Assembly (NCBI GenBank): GCA_947630715.1
Contig: CANRIP010000015.1
Span: 1 to 58,942, forward strand
Reading direction: 5' to 3'
Origin: an uncultured Acetatifactor sp.
GTDB taxonomy: Bacteria > Bacillota > Clostridia > Lachnospirales > Lachnospiraceae
Length of the DNA: 58,942 nt
How positions within the stretch are numbered: the first letter of the stretch is position 1; each line of letters begins with the position of its first letter. The notes under the pieces are model-generated. The model searched no databases, had not been told where the DNA came from, and saw only the letters and a list, made by a program, of their open reading frames with translations. Positions 25,352 to 34,169 of this stretch are shown piece by piece. The position numbers and the translations under genes are program-made.

Positions 25352-26854
25352 TCACAGGGTTTTCAGCGCCACCCGGTCAATTTTTCCGTTTGCGGTAAAC
25401 GGCATGTTTTCCAGCCGTACGGTTTTGTTTGGCAGCATATACCGGGGCAGTCTGTTTTTGAGATCCAGAATCAGATCCTTTTCCGTGAGATCTCCCACAT
25501 AGTACAGAAGGATCCTTCCCTTCTCGCTGTCATACACGCAGGCGGACAGCTTTACCCCCGATACGGCGTTCACATTGACCTCAATCTCTCCCAGCTCGAT
25601 ACGGTGCCCCATATGCTTGATCTGGTAGTCCCGCCGGGAGACAAAGCACAACTCCCCGTTTTGGTTGTATCGGCCGATGTCGCCCGTTCGATAAATCAAC
25701 TCAGGATACGCCTTTTGCAGCGGGTTCTGCACGAACGCCGCCGCAGTGCGCTGCGGATCGTTATAATACCCAAGGGTCAGCGCCGTCCCTCTCACGCAGA
25801 TTTCCCCCTGTTCGCCATACGCCGCCTCCCTGCCGTCCTCGGACAAAAGCAGAATCTCACGATTGGGAAAAGGACGTCCGATCGGGATCACATCCTCCTG
25901 GTCAAATTCACGGTCCACCCGGTAGTAACAGCACATGCCGGTACATTCCGTAGGCCCGTAAAGATTGGTAAACGACGCCCCCGGCACCGCTTCTCTCCAT
26001 AGCCGGAACTGCTTGATGGGGAACACCTCGCTGCCAAAGGCGATGGTTCTCAAAAATTCCGGTTTCACGGTCTGAAACGTTCCAAACGCGCTGACCATGG
26101 TCAACGCGGAAACCACCCAGCAGATGGTATTGATCTTATGGGCATTCAAAAAGTCCACCAAAGAAACCGGAATCGAAAAACACTGCCTGGGAATCAGATA
26201 GGTGGTAGCGCCGAATTTCAAAGTGGGATAGATCTCTTTCAGGCAGGCGTCAAAATAGAGGGGAGCCTGGTTGCCAAACACCGTGTCCTCATCAAACCCC
26301 AGAATTTCCGAAAGCTGCTCCACATAGTCGCAGACCGAGCGGTGGCAGGCCACTACGCCTTTGGGAATCCCTGTGGAGCCGGAGGTAAAGACAATATAAA
26401 CAGGATCCGTGTCAATCGCCCTGTCATAGATTTCCTTTAAAGCCGTTTCGTTGATCCCTGTGCCGATCAACCGGTCATATGGTTTGATTTCACAGTCTTT
26501 TACCTGAAAACCCGCCGCCAGCTTCTCCGTGGTTTCATCACAGATGATCAGCGGCGTCTGCACATTGTCCAGGATCATCTGGATCCTGCTTTGGGGCATT
26601 TCCTCGTCCACAGGGACATAAAAGCATCCGCCCGCCACAACGCCAAAGAAAGCCGCTATCTCCTGAGGCGATTTTTTCATAAAAATCACGATCGGCCTTT
26701 TGTATATCCCTTTTTCATGCAGATAACTGCCAATGCTCTGGCTTTGCAGATAAACGTCCCGAAACGTAAGACTGTTTTTTCCATCGGAATAGGCGATCTT
26801 GTCCGGTTTTTCTGTCACAACACGGTAAAGATCGCTCAGCAAATGGTTCCGCAT
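25352..26854 (-). CDS. Amino-acid adenylation enzyme (DltA-like)
   Basis: The start at 26854 has GAGGA 8 bases upstream. The 500-residue stand-alone A-domain has FTSGSTGIPKG (156-166), Asp202 in LYFDACLKEIYP (the amino-group-binding Asp position), NLYGPTE (297-303), YRTGD (388-392), and Lys491 in ANGKIDR. It should activate an amino acid with ATP and load the carrier protein. The residue that aligns with Cys269 of Bacillus DltA, linked to D-Ala selection, is Gly274 (AFGSEVFP instead of FCGEVLP). The substrate may therefore differ from D-Ala. Confidence 0.85.
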   Translation of the reverse strand: MRNHLLSDLYRVVTEKPDKIAYSDGKNSLTFRDVYLQSQSIGSYLHEKGIYKRPIVIFMKKSPQEIAAFFGVVAGGCFYVPVDEEMPQSRIQMILDNVQTPLIICDETTEKLAAGFQVKDCEIKPYDRLIGTGINETALKEIYDRAIDTDPVYIVFTSGSTGIPKGVVACHRSVCDYVEQLSEILGFDEDTVFGNQAPLYFDACLKEIYPTLKFGATTYLIPRQCFSIPVSLVDFLNAHKINTICWVVSALTMVSAFGTFQTVKPEFLRTIAFGSEVFPIKQFRLWREAVPGASFTNLYGPTECTGMCCYYRVDREFDQEDVIPIGRPFPNREILLLSEDGREAAYGEQGEICVRGTALTLGYYNDPQRTAAAFVQNPLQKAYPELIYRTGDIGRYNQNGELCFVSRRDYQIKHMGHRIELGEIEVNVNAVSGVKLSACVYDSEKGRILLYYVGDLTEKDLILDLKNRLPRYMLPNKTVRLENMPFTANGKIDRVALKTL

Positions 26855-26896
26855 AGATCGGTTCCTCTTTTTATGTATTGTTGATAGAACAACTGG

Positions 26897-26926
26897 ATTA
26901 TACATCCCCGGTTCTTATTTTGTCAA
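26897..26926 (-). promoter_or_regulatory. Sigma-A promoter of the Dlt-like operon
   Basis: On the minus strand, a consensus TTGACA (26921-26926), an 18-base spacer and a consensus TATAAT (26897-26902) lie 43 bases before the adenylation gene; the -35 box lies in the 3' end of the MATE gene. A small inverted repeat (TTGTT-N5-AACAA) just downstream of the -10 could be an operator. Confidence 0.85.
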
Positions 26927-28309
26927 GCAGGAGGACGGATCTGCCTCTTTTTCCCTTTCCTCTCCGGCGCGAACCCGCTTTAAGAAGATATGGCTCATGA
27001 AAAGAGAAATAAAGAAGGCGATCACAAACGACACCGGCTGAGCCTCCTGAATGCCGGCCAGTCCTCTTAGGTTGGCCAAAAGCAATAGAACGGGAATAAA
27101 GACCACGCCGCTTCTCATGGAAGACGCCACCGACGCCAGCACCTTCTGCCCCGTACTCTGGAACCCCATCTCCGTGACCATGGTGATAGGGACGGTGACA
27201 AGGGTCACCGCTTGCAGCCGGAGGGCCCGCATCGCGATGAAAACCACCTGTTCATCATTGCGGAACAGCCGGATCAACGGTTCCGCGAACAGAAAGACCG
27301 GAATCACCGTCAAAATCAAAAGCAGCTCCGAAAGCCCAAAGGTAAACCAAAAAGCCTTCCTGACCCGGTCATATCTGCCGGCGCCGTAGTTAAAGCTGCT
27401 CACAGGCTGGAATCCCTGTCCGATGCCGATGGCCAGCGCCATCACAAAGAAACAGATCCTGGACACAATGCTCATTGCCGCCACCGCCGCGTCGCCGTAC
27501 ACCGACGCGTGAGAATTCAACAGAATGGTGGCCACACTGTTGAGCGCCTGCCGCAGTAAGCTGGGAAAGCCCGTGGCCGCCACGTTCCCAATGGTCCGAA
27601 AATGCCAGTCCACACAGGAGATCCTGATCCTTGTCTGGGATTTGCCGGACAAAAACATATACAGCAGGATCAGAAAGCTGATCAACTGAGAAACCGCCGT
27701 AGAGATTCCGGCTCCCTCCACTCCCAGCCCCATCCCGAAAATCAGGAGAGCGTCCCCGCCGATATTCAGCACCCCTCCCGTCATCAGGCCCATCATTCCC
27801 AGCTTTGCCCTTCCCTCATAGCGCAGCAGGTTATTCATGGTCAGGCTGGCGGACATAAAGGGGGCCGCCAGGATGATCCAGAAAATATAGGTCTTCGCAT
27901 ACGGCGCAATGGTCTCCGTGCTCCCCAGGGCATAAACCAGCGGATCCAGAAAAAGAAGACTGATCAGCCCGATCAATCCTCCCGCGATCAGGGACAGGAA
28001 AAAACCGGTCGAGGTATAGCGCGTCGCCGTCTCCTGATCCTTATGGCCCAGGCTGCGGGACATGATGCTGCCCGCGCCCTGTCCGCACATAAACGCCACC
28101 GCCTGCAGGATGGACATGAATCCGAACACCACTCCCACCGCGCCGCTGGCGCTGTTTCCCAGCGTCCCCACAAAGGCCGTATCCGCCAGATTGTAGATAT
28201 TGGTTACCAGCATGCTCAGAACCGTCGGCACCGCCAGCGATGCCACCAGCTTTTCCACCGGCGTTTCTGTCATCTTTTTGTATTGTCTGTCCTGAATTTC
28301 CGAATCCAT
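26915..28309 (-). CDS. MATE family efflux transporter
   Basis: From the ATG at 28309 the product is 464 residues with 12 hydrophobic segments. VEKLVASLAVPTVLSMLVTN and IYNLADTAFVGTLGNSASGA are typical of bacterial MATE exporters, and the second half repeats the fold (GQGFQPVSSFNYGAGRYDRV). It probably exports cationic compounds using Na+ or H+. The open frame extends upstream through the terminator of the pot operon, but only the chosen start gives a family-like N-terminus. The substrate is unknown. Confidence 0.88.
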   Translation of the reverse strand: MDSEIQDRQYKKMTETPVEKLVASLAVPTVLSMLVTNIYNLADTAFVGTLGNSASGAVGVVFGFMSILQAVAFMCGQGAGSIMSRSLGHKDQETATRYTSTGFFLSLIAGGLIGLISLLFLDPLVYALGSTETIAPYAKTYIFWIILAAPFMSASLTMNNLLRYEGRAKLGMMGLMTGGVLNIGGDALLIFGMGLGVEGAGISTAVSQLISFLILLYMFLSGKSQTRIRISCVDWHFRTIGNVAATGFPSLLRQALNSVATILLNSHASVYGDAAVAAMSIVSRICFFVMALAIGIGQGFQPVSSFNYGAGRYDRVRKAFWFTFGLSELLLILTVIPVFLFAEPLIRLFRNDEQVVFIAMRALRLQAVTLVTVPITMVTEMGFQSTGQKVLASVASSMRSGVVFIPVLLLLANLRGLAGIQEAQPVSFVIAFFISLFMSHIFLKRVRAGEEREKEADPSSCLTK

Positions 28310-28351
28310 CCTTGACACACTCCCCTGACAATTTCCTATTCTTCCGCCCCG

Positions 28352-28387
28352 GCAAACAAAAACGTGCAGACCGGCTGTGGTCTGCAC
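28352..28387 (-). terminator. Intrinsic terminator of the pot operon
   Basis: A perfect 9-base stem (28364-28372 with 28379-28387) with a 6-base loop is followed on the minus strand by GTTTTTGTTT. It lies 92 bases after the potCD stop. Confidence 0.8.
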
Positions 28388-28478
28388 ATTCTCTCTGCAT
28401 GGTCGGCGCCTGTGTTTATTGTAACAGTCCCAAACCGGAAATGCAAGATTTTCTTCGGCGCATCCGTTTTGCTTTGCC

Positions 28479-30368
28479 CTAGTCCGCGTTGCTGAAGGCG
28501 ATGAGCACACGGCTCCAAAGATTGCTGATTACCTTTCTGGTAGCCTCGTTATACTCGAACACCTCGTCCATGTCATTATCCGTTCTCGGCAGGTAAGCGT
28601 CGATTCCCTCAAAGTCCCCGCCCTCTCCGGAAAGCACCTCCATCACTTCCTCATTTGCCGAGGTGTATCCCACAAAGCTGGAGTTGTCATAGGCCCCGTC
28701 ATACTCGCAGGCATAGTTGATAAATTCCTGGGCCAGTTGGGGATTCTCCGCGTTGGCCGGGATCACCATGGCGTCCGACCAGAGATTGGTCCCCGTTTCC
28801 GGCAGATAATATCCCATATTTTCATTCTCAGACATCACATAGGTTGCGTCTCCGGAATAAATCAGCCCCAGAGCCTTCCGGCCCTGCGCCATGTTATCGA
28901 TGATCTCATCCGTCACAATCTCCGGGTCCATCGTCTGCACACACCGCACCAGCCAGTCATAAGCCTCCTGGATTTCGTCCGGATCCTCCGTGTTCATGGA
29001 ATACCCCAGCGCCTTTAACGCCATCATGAAACTGTCCCTCTCGGAATTGTACAGGTAAATATCCCCCCGATACTTTTCATCCAGGAAAATATTGAACCCT
29101 TCCTGTTCCAGATCCTCCAGATCCACCTTCGTCTTGTCATAAATAATTCCCACCGTGCCCCAAAAATAGGGAACGGAATACTCGTTGCCGGGATCATAGG
29201 GAAGATTTTTCACGGCATCCGTCAGATTGTCCAGCCCGTCCATGGCGGAAGGGTCCAGCTTTTGCAGATATCCCTCCCCGATCAGCCTCTGTATCATATA
29301 GTCGCTCGGCACAAGAATATCGAAGGATTCCCCGTTGGCAACCTTGATATACATCTGTTCGTTGGAATCAAAGGTTTCCAGAATCACCCGGGCCCCTGTC
29401 TCCTCCTCAAAATTTCCTATGATATTTTCCCCCGTGTATTCTCCCCAGGTGTAAATGTGCAGGGTCTGTCCTTCATAGGGCCGTTTTCCGCCGTCGGCCC
29501 CGGGCCGAAACAACAGCAGAATCACAACCGCCGCTATCACCGCCGCAGCGGGGAGGAACACCTTTCTCTTTTTCACTTCATCCGAGGCTTTGCGCTTTGC
29601 CGCTATCGCGGGGATCACATTCACCAGGATCAGCACCACCGTGATAATGACCACCATCAAGGTGGACGCCGCGTTAATGCTGGGGTTCACGCGCTTGCTC
29701 ATGGTATAGACCACCATGCTCAGGTTTTTTACGCCTCCCCCCGCGGCAAAATAGGAAATAATAAAATCGTCCACAGACATGGTAAAAGCGATCAGCGCTC
29801 CGGCCACAATCCCCGGCGTAATCTGCGGAATGATAACCTTTGTCATTGCCTGCCAGGGCGTTGCTCCCAGATCCATGGCGGCGTCCGCCACATTGGGATC
29901 CAAAGACCGGATCTTCGGCATCACGGACAGGATGACATAGGGGATGCAAAACGCGATATGCGCCAGCAGCATGGTCAGATACCCCTTGTCCACCCGAAAG
30001 GTAATGAACAGCAGCATGAATCCGATCGCCGTCACAATCTCCGGATTCATCATAGGCAGATTATCCACCTGTTCCATCAGTGTGCGGATCACCTTTTTGG
30101 ATTTGCTAAGCCCAATCGCCGAGATCGTTCCCACCACGGTGGAGATGCAGGTGGCGATTAACGCCACGGAAAAGGTGGTGTACAGAGCCTCCGTCATTGT
30201 GCCGGATTCCAGCATACGTTTGTACCAGCGCAGGGAAAATCCCGTAAACCCGGTCAGCGATCTCCCTTCATTAAAGGAGAACACGATCATATAAAGGATC
30301 GGCAGATAGAAAAAAGCGATCAAAAGAATCATTAAAATCTTCCCAAGGGGACGTTTTCCTTTTTTCAC
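28479..30368 (-). CDS. potCD: Spermidine/putrescine ABC transporter, PotC-PotD fusion
   Basis: This 629-residue protein joins two functions. Residues ~1-262 are a permease of the PotC type with the EAA-like loop AAMDLGATPWQAMTKVIIPQ. After a further membrane helix (about 272-289), residues ~300-629 are a PotD-like periplasmic-binding domain starting LHIYTWGEYTGENIIGNFEE. The helix anchors the binding domain outside the cell, replacing a lipoprotein anchor. The start overlaps the potB stop (ATGA). Fusions of this kind are known in Firmicutes. Confidence 0.9.
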   Translation of the reverse strand: MKKGKRPLGKILMILLIAFFYLPILYMIVFSFNEGRSLTGFTGFSLRWYKRMLESGTMTEALYTTFSVALIATCISTVVGTISAIGLSKSKKVIRTLMEQVDNLPMMNPEIVTAIGFMLLFITFRVDKGYLTMLLAHIAFCIPYVILSVMPKIRSLDPNVADAAMDLGATPWQAMTKVIIPQITPGIVAGALIAFTMSVDDFIISYFAAGGGVKNLSMVVYTMSKRVNPSINAASTLMVVIITVVLILVNVIPAIAAKRKASDEVKKRKVFLPAAAVIAAVVILLLFRPGADGGKRPYEGQTLHIYTWGEYTGENIIGNFEEETGARVILETFDSNEQMYIKVANGESFDILVPSDYMIQRLIGEGYLQKLDPSAMDGLDNLTDAVKNLPYDPGNEYSVPYFWGTVGIIYDKTKVDLEDLEQEGFNIFLDEKYRGDIYLYNSERDSFMMALKALGYSMNTEDPDEIQEAYDWLVRCVQTMDPEIVTDEIIDNMAQGRKALGLIYSGDATYVMSENENMGYYLPETGTNLWSDAMVIPANAENPQLAQEFINYACEYDGAYDNSSFVGYTSANEEVMEVLSGEGGDFEGIDAYLPRTDNDMDEVFEYNEATRKVISNLWSRVLIAFSNAD

Positions 30369-31210
30369 AGATTCCGCTCCTCCTTTCCTCCCTGATTCCT
30401 GTTCTCCAGCTTACGCACAACCGCCATCAGCAGCATCATGATAAAGGCCATCACCATGGAAATGGCGCTGCCGAAATTCCACTCTCCCACTGTGATAAAC
30501 TGATTCTCGATCAGGTTGCCGATCAAAAAATACTGTCCCCCGCCCAGCAGCTTGGGGATAAAGAAGGAGCTGACCGCCGGCAGGAACACCAGGGTAATGC
30601 CGTTTACCACCCCCGGAAGGGACAGCGGGAGGGTAATCCGCGCAAAGGTCTGCGCCGGGTTTGCGCCCAGATCCGATCCGGCCTCCAAAAGCGCTCCGTC
30701 CATTTTGCACAGAGAAGTATTGATCTGCAGGATCATAAAGGGCAGGAAATTGTAAACCATCCCCAGAAGAACCGCTCCCTCCGTGTACAGCAGTTCCTTT
30801 TCGCCGGGGAAAAACAGGGAGACGATTCTCTGGATCAGCCCTCCCTCGGTCAAAAGCCCGATCCACGCATAGGTCCTGACCAGCATATTAATCCACATGG
30901 GGATGGTGATGCAGAGGATCAGCGCGTTCTGTAATTTTTCGCCGCACCTGGAAATAAAATACGCCGCCGGGTACCCCAGCAACAGGCAAATCAGGGTCGT
31001 TTTAACCGCGATCCACAGCGACCGCCAGAGTATCTTTAAAAAGTCCGGATCGGTAAAAAACGTGATGTAATGATCCAGAGTAACGGAAAAGGAAAAGATG
31101 CTGTTCCCGGGCTCCGTCACCGAGTAAAACGCGATCAGCGCCACCGGCAGCACCAGCATAATCACCGCCCAGACAATATACGGAATCGCCAACTGGGAAA
31201 ATTTTTTCAT
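30365..31210 (-). CDS. potB: Spermidine/putrescine ABC transporter permease PotB
   Basis: The start at 31210 (MKKFSQLAIPYIVWAV) has GGAGG 5 bases upstream. The 281-residue permease has about six membrane helices and the ABC-coupling loop EAGSDLGANPAQTFARITLP (about 181-200). MWINMLVRTYAWIGLL is typical of PotB. It forms the channel with the PotC half of the fusion. Confidence 0.92.
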   Translation of the reverse strand: MKKFSQLAIPYIVWAVIMLVLPVALIAFYSVTEPGNSIFSFSVTLDHYITFFTDPDFLKILWRSLWIAVKTTLICLLLGYPAAYFISRCGEKLQNALILCITIPMWINMLVRTYAWIGLLTEGGLIQRIVSLFFPGEKELLYTEGAVLLGMVYNFLPFMILQINTSLCKMDGALLEAGSDLGANPAQTFARITLPLSLPGVVNGITLVFLPAVSSFFIPKLLGGGQYFLIGNLIENQFITVGEWNFGSAISMVMAFIMMLLMAVVRKLENRNQGGKEERNL

Positions 31211-31246
31211 TTTAACCTCCATTCCGAAGCGGTTACGGGACGGGGC

Positions 31247-31343
31247 GACGCGAATCTCAAATTCGCGTCTGCCATCAGGGAAATTTGTGACGCTCCGGCA
31301 CAAATTTTTGTGTGGAAAATCAGCACATCAGTGTGATTTTTCC
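31247..31343. repeat. Three consecutive hairpins between potA and potB
   Basis: Three separate inverted repeats fill the 155-base gap: 31247-31255 with 31261-31269 (9 of 9), 31281-31289 with 31299-31307 (9 of 9), and 31314-31322 with 31334-31343 (9-base arms with one bulge, extendable past a CAC/GTG pairing). None is followed by a long T-run. They could set relative expression of potA and potBCD through RNA processing or stability. Confidence 0.75.
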
Positions 31344-31365
31344 GCGAAATCCAGCTCCGCGTTTC

Positions 31366-32940
31366 TCAAACGGTTCTCGGCATCACATGGATATCCTCCG
31401 GGAAGAACGTCAGGCCAACCTTCTGTCCCTCCTGAGTGTAATCCGTGGTATGGATTTTAAACTCCCGCCCCGGGGTCCAGAAGGTGATGGGATAAACCCC
31501 CTCCGTAATACTGTCCGGGTCAAAATCGTAATCCACGGTAATATCCACGCTCTCATTCTCATCGCTCAGTTTCCAGGCCTGAGCGTTGGCCCAGGTCCTG
31601 ATGTCAATGTCCAGCGCCTGAGACTCCCTGATTTCATCCACGGTGGTCATAAAGTTAAACGCCATCACTCCTTCGTTGGCTTTCTCGTTCCGGACAAAGG
31701 GCTGGTTCACCACATGAATGATCCTTTCGATGCTCAAGCCGCCCGCGGTGGAAAATTTCACGGGATAATCCCCCTCCTTTTCCTCCAGCGCATATTCGAT
31801 TCTGGCAAAGGATATGTACTCGTCGCTGTCAGGATTCCAGGCCTGGGCGTTGGAACGGGCGATAATTTCCTTGTCATTGAGCTTTTTCACATCCTCGATA
31901 TCCACATAAAAGTCCGTGGCGCTCATCTTTTCTTTTCCGTCACCGCTTACCACGTCCCGATTCTGGGTGACCTGCATGTTCACCGTCACCTTGGTGCCGG
32001 GGACGGTTTCCACCATAATTTCATAGTGAACGCCCTTAAACAATACGCTTAAGACCTCTCCGGTCATCTTGCCGTCTTTTTCGTCCACGATATCGATATC
32101 CTCCGGCCGGATCACCACATCCACCGGCTCGTTTTCCTTAAACCCGTAGTCCACGCAGTCGAAGGTGATATCGTCAAACCGCACCTTATAATCCTGGGGC
32201 ATGATCCCCGGAATAATATTGCTCTCCCCGATAAAGTTCGCCACATAGCGGTTTACCGGCTCGTTGTATATTTCCTGAGGGGTTCCAATCTGCTGGATCT
32301 CGCCGTTTCGGATCACCACAATCTTGTCGGACATGGTCAGCGCCTCCTCCTGATCATGGGTGACAAAGATAAAGGTAATCCCCACCTCCTGCTGGATCCG
32401 TTTCAGCTCGTACTGCATTTCCTTGCGCAGTTTCAGATCCAGCGCCGCCAGGGGCTCGTCCAAAAGCAGCACCTTGGGTTCGTTCACCAGAGCGCGGGCA
32501 ATGGCCACTCTCTGCTGCTGCCCGCCGGACAAAAGGGTGGTGTTTTTATTTTCATACCCCTCCAGCCCGATCAGTTTCAGCATCTTCATCACCTTCTGCT
32601 CGATCACGTCTTTTCCCATCTTTTTAATCTTTAAGCCAAAGGCGATATTTTCATATACGTTCAAATGGGGAAACAGCGCGTATTTCTGAAAGACGGTGTT
32701 GACCTCTCTCTGATAAGGCGGTTTGTCATTGATTTCCTCCCCGTCAAAGATCACCTGTCCTTCATCAGCGCTCAAAAATCCTCCCAGGATCCGCAAAAGC
32801 GTGGTCTTCCCACACCCGCTGGGGCCCAGAAGGGTAACAAATTCATTCTCATAAATATCCAGGTTGACGCCTTTTAAAACGATCTGGCCGTCAAAACTCT
32901 TTACGATATTTCGAAATTCTATCAGCTTTTTCTCCTGCAT
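31366..32940 (-). CDS. potA: Spermidine/putrescine ABC transporter ATPase PotA, with insertion
   Basis: This 524-residue protein has Walker [10 protein letters not shown] (about 39-47), the signature [15 protein letters not shown] and Walker [13 protein letters not shown], with the H-loop in [10 protein letters not shown]. The C-terminal TOBE region starts normally ([20 protein letters not shown]) and ends normally ([14 protein letters not shown]). Between them lie about 180 extra residues with two similar units, each with an AQAW motif followed by [10 protein letters not shown] or [10 protein letters not shown]. These look like the Ig-like repeats of surface proteins. Usual PotA length is about 350-380. 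Confidence 0.9.
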   Translation of the reverse strand: MQEKKLIEFRNIVKSFDGQIVLKGVNLDIYENEFVTLLGPSGCGKTTLLRILGGFLSADEGQVIFDGEEINDKPPYQREVNTVFQKYALFPHLNVYENIAFGLKIKKMGKDVIEQKVMKMLKLIGLEGYENKNTTLLSGGQQQRVAIARALVNEPKVLLLDEPLAALDLKLRKEMQYELKRIQQEVGITFIFVTHDQEEALTMSDKIVVIRNGEIQQIGTPQEIYNEPVNRYVANFIGESNIIPGIMPQDYKVRFDDITFDCVDYGFKENEPVDVVIRPEDIDIVDEKDGKMTGEVLSVLFKGVHYEIMVETVPGTKVTVNMQVTQNRDVVSGDGKEKMSATDFYVDIEDVKKLNDKEIIARSNAQAWNPDSDEYISFARIEYALEEKEGDYPVKFSTAGGLSIERIIHVVNQPFVRNEKANEGVMAFNFMTTVDEIRESQALDIDIRTWANAQAWKLSDENESVDITVDYDFDPDSITEGVYPITFWTPGREFKIHTTDYTQEGQKVGLTFFPEDIHVMPRTV

Positions 32941-33010
32941 GTACCGCCTTCTCCTATCTGAATCCTATCTGAAATTTCCCGGTGCCAATCCATTGTAAGA
33001 AACATGCACT

Positions 33011-33038
33011 ATTATACACATCTGTGATATAATTGCAA
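33011..33038 (-). promoter_or_regulatory. Sigma-A promoter of potA-potB-potCD
   Basis: On the minus strand, TTGCAA (33033-33038), a 16-base spacer and TATAAT (33011-33016) lie 71 bases before potA. Confidence 0.7.
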
Positions 33039-33080
33039 GAGTTTAAACGTTAAAAAGTACATAAGTTGAAAAATGTGTTG

Positions 33081-33109
33081 CTGACGAAACGGGGACATGG
33101 TAGTATAAT
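33081..33109 (+). promoter_or_regulatory. Sigma-A promoter of the glycan-modification cluster
   Basis: CTGACG (33081-33086), a 17-base spacer and consensus TATAAT (33104-33109) lie 95 bases before the LpxD-like gene, divergent from the potA promoter. Confidence 0.65.
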
Positions 33110-33203
33110 AGTATTGTATGCCTGTCCCTAAGACTGTGCAAAGGGCCTTGCGGACGCCGGGCTTTCAAAAAAGAAATCTGTACACACAGAGAGGAATGCC
33201 GCC

Positions 33204-34103
33204 ATGCAGACAAAGGAAGGGAAGAAATTCTTTTGTATCAACGCCTCAAAATATGATCCCACCAAGCATTTTCAGGTGGTTCGGCCGGCCAGCCTGCTTC
33301 ATCCGAAAAACAACGCCGTCTTTTTTGTGACGGAGGGATTTTTAAAATACTGGGAAACTGTGCTGACCGTAGAGGAATGTATTGTCATCTGGCCGCAAAG
33401 CTGCCCTGTCCCGGCGCAGCTTTCCCAAAAACACGCGGTCATTCTATCCAAGGAGCCTCGTTACGGGTTTGCGCAGTTTTTTCATGAAAACCATGTGACT
33501 TACAACGCCATGCCGAAACCCTTTCACACGAAGGACGGCGCGATCATCTGCGAGGGAGCGAAAATCGGAGAAGGCACCGTCATTTTTCCCGGCGCTTATG
33601 TGGACGGGGATGTGCAGATTGGAAAAAACTGTTATATCGCCTCCGGCGTCCGAATCGTCGGCAGCGTACAGATCGGCGATGACTGTATCATACGGGAAAA
33701 TACGGTGATTGGTTCCGACGGCCTGACCACCCGCAGGAACGAGGAGGGCGCGATTATTACCATTCCGCAGTTCGGCGGCGTGATGATTGAAAATAACGTG
33801 CAGATCGGCGCAAACAGCGTGGTCTGCAAAGGGGCAATCGATGATACGGTCATCGGCAGCGGAAGCCGGATCGACAACTGCGCTTTTATCTCCCATAACG
33901 TCCACATGGGAAAAAACACGATTGTTGTGGGAGAGGTGCTGATGATGGGAAGCTCCTCCACGGGAGAACGGGCTTACTTATCCGGAAACGCGGTGGTGCG
34001 GGACGGCGTGTCCGTGGGAGAGGACGCGTTTGTAGGCATGGGATCCGTTGTGACGAAAGATGTCCCGGCAGGCGCTACGGTAAAGGGGAATCCGGCCAGA
34101 TAA
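33204..34103 (+). CDS. LpxD-like hexapeptide-repeat acyltransferase
   Basis: This 299-residue protein has an N-terminal mixed domain (about 1-105) and a left-handed beta-helix of hexapeptide repeats (about 113-299; VIFPGAYVDGDVQIGKNCYI, then GSVQIGDDCIIRENTVIGSD). NCAFISHNVHMGKNT contains the His expected as catalytic base in LpxD-type acyltransferases. LpxD itself N-acylates UDP-glucosamine for lipid A, which a monoderm does not make, so another amino sugar is likely. AGAGGA lies 8 bases before the ATG. It is first of four co-directional genes that end with a PIG-L deacetylase. Confidence 0.8.
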   Translation: MQTKEGKKFFCINASKYDPTKHFQVVRPASLLHPKNNAVFFVTEGFLKYWETVLTVEECIVIWPQSCPVPAQLSQKHAVILSKEPRYGFAQFFHENHVTYNAMPKPFHTKDGAIICEGAKIGEGTVIFPGAYVDGDVQIGKNCYIASGVRIVGSVQIGDDCIIRENTVIGSDGLTTRRNEEGAIITIPQFGGVMIENNVQIGANSVVCKGAIDDTVIGSGSRIDNCAFISHNVHMGKNTIVVGEVLMMGSSSTGERAYLSGNAVVRDGVSVGEDAFVGMGSVVTKDVPAGATVKGNPAR

Positions 34104-34169
34104 CGGCCTGAGCATCCTCTGCGGTCCGGGCGGAATCGGATCAGACTGATAGAAAAAGGATGGCATATC

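Noticed and set aside
28310..28478. Extension of the MATE gene start upstream through an open frame
   Set aside because: The frame crosses the pot operon terminator and does not look like a MATE N-terminus.
26921..33038. MATE gene as part of the pot operon
   Set aside because: A clear intrinsic terminator lies between potCD and the MATE gene.
33204..34103. Genuine lipid A gene lpxD
   Set aside because: No other lpx genes are near and all context is monoderm; the neighbours point to a surface glycan instead.
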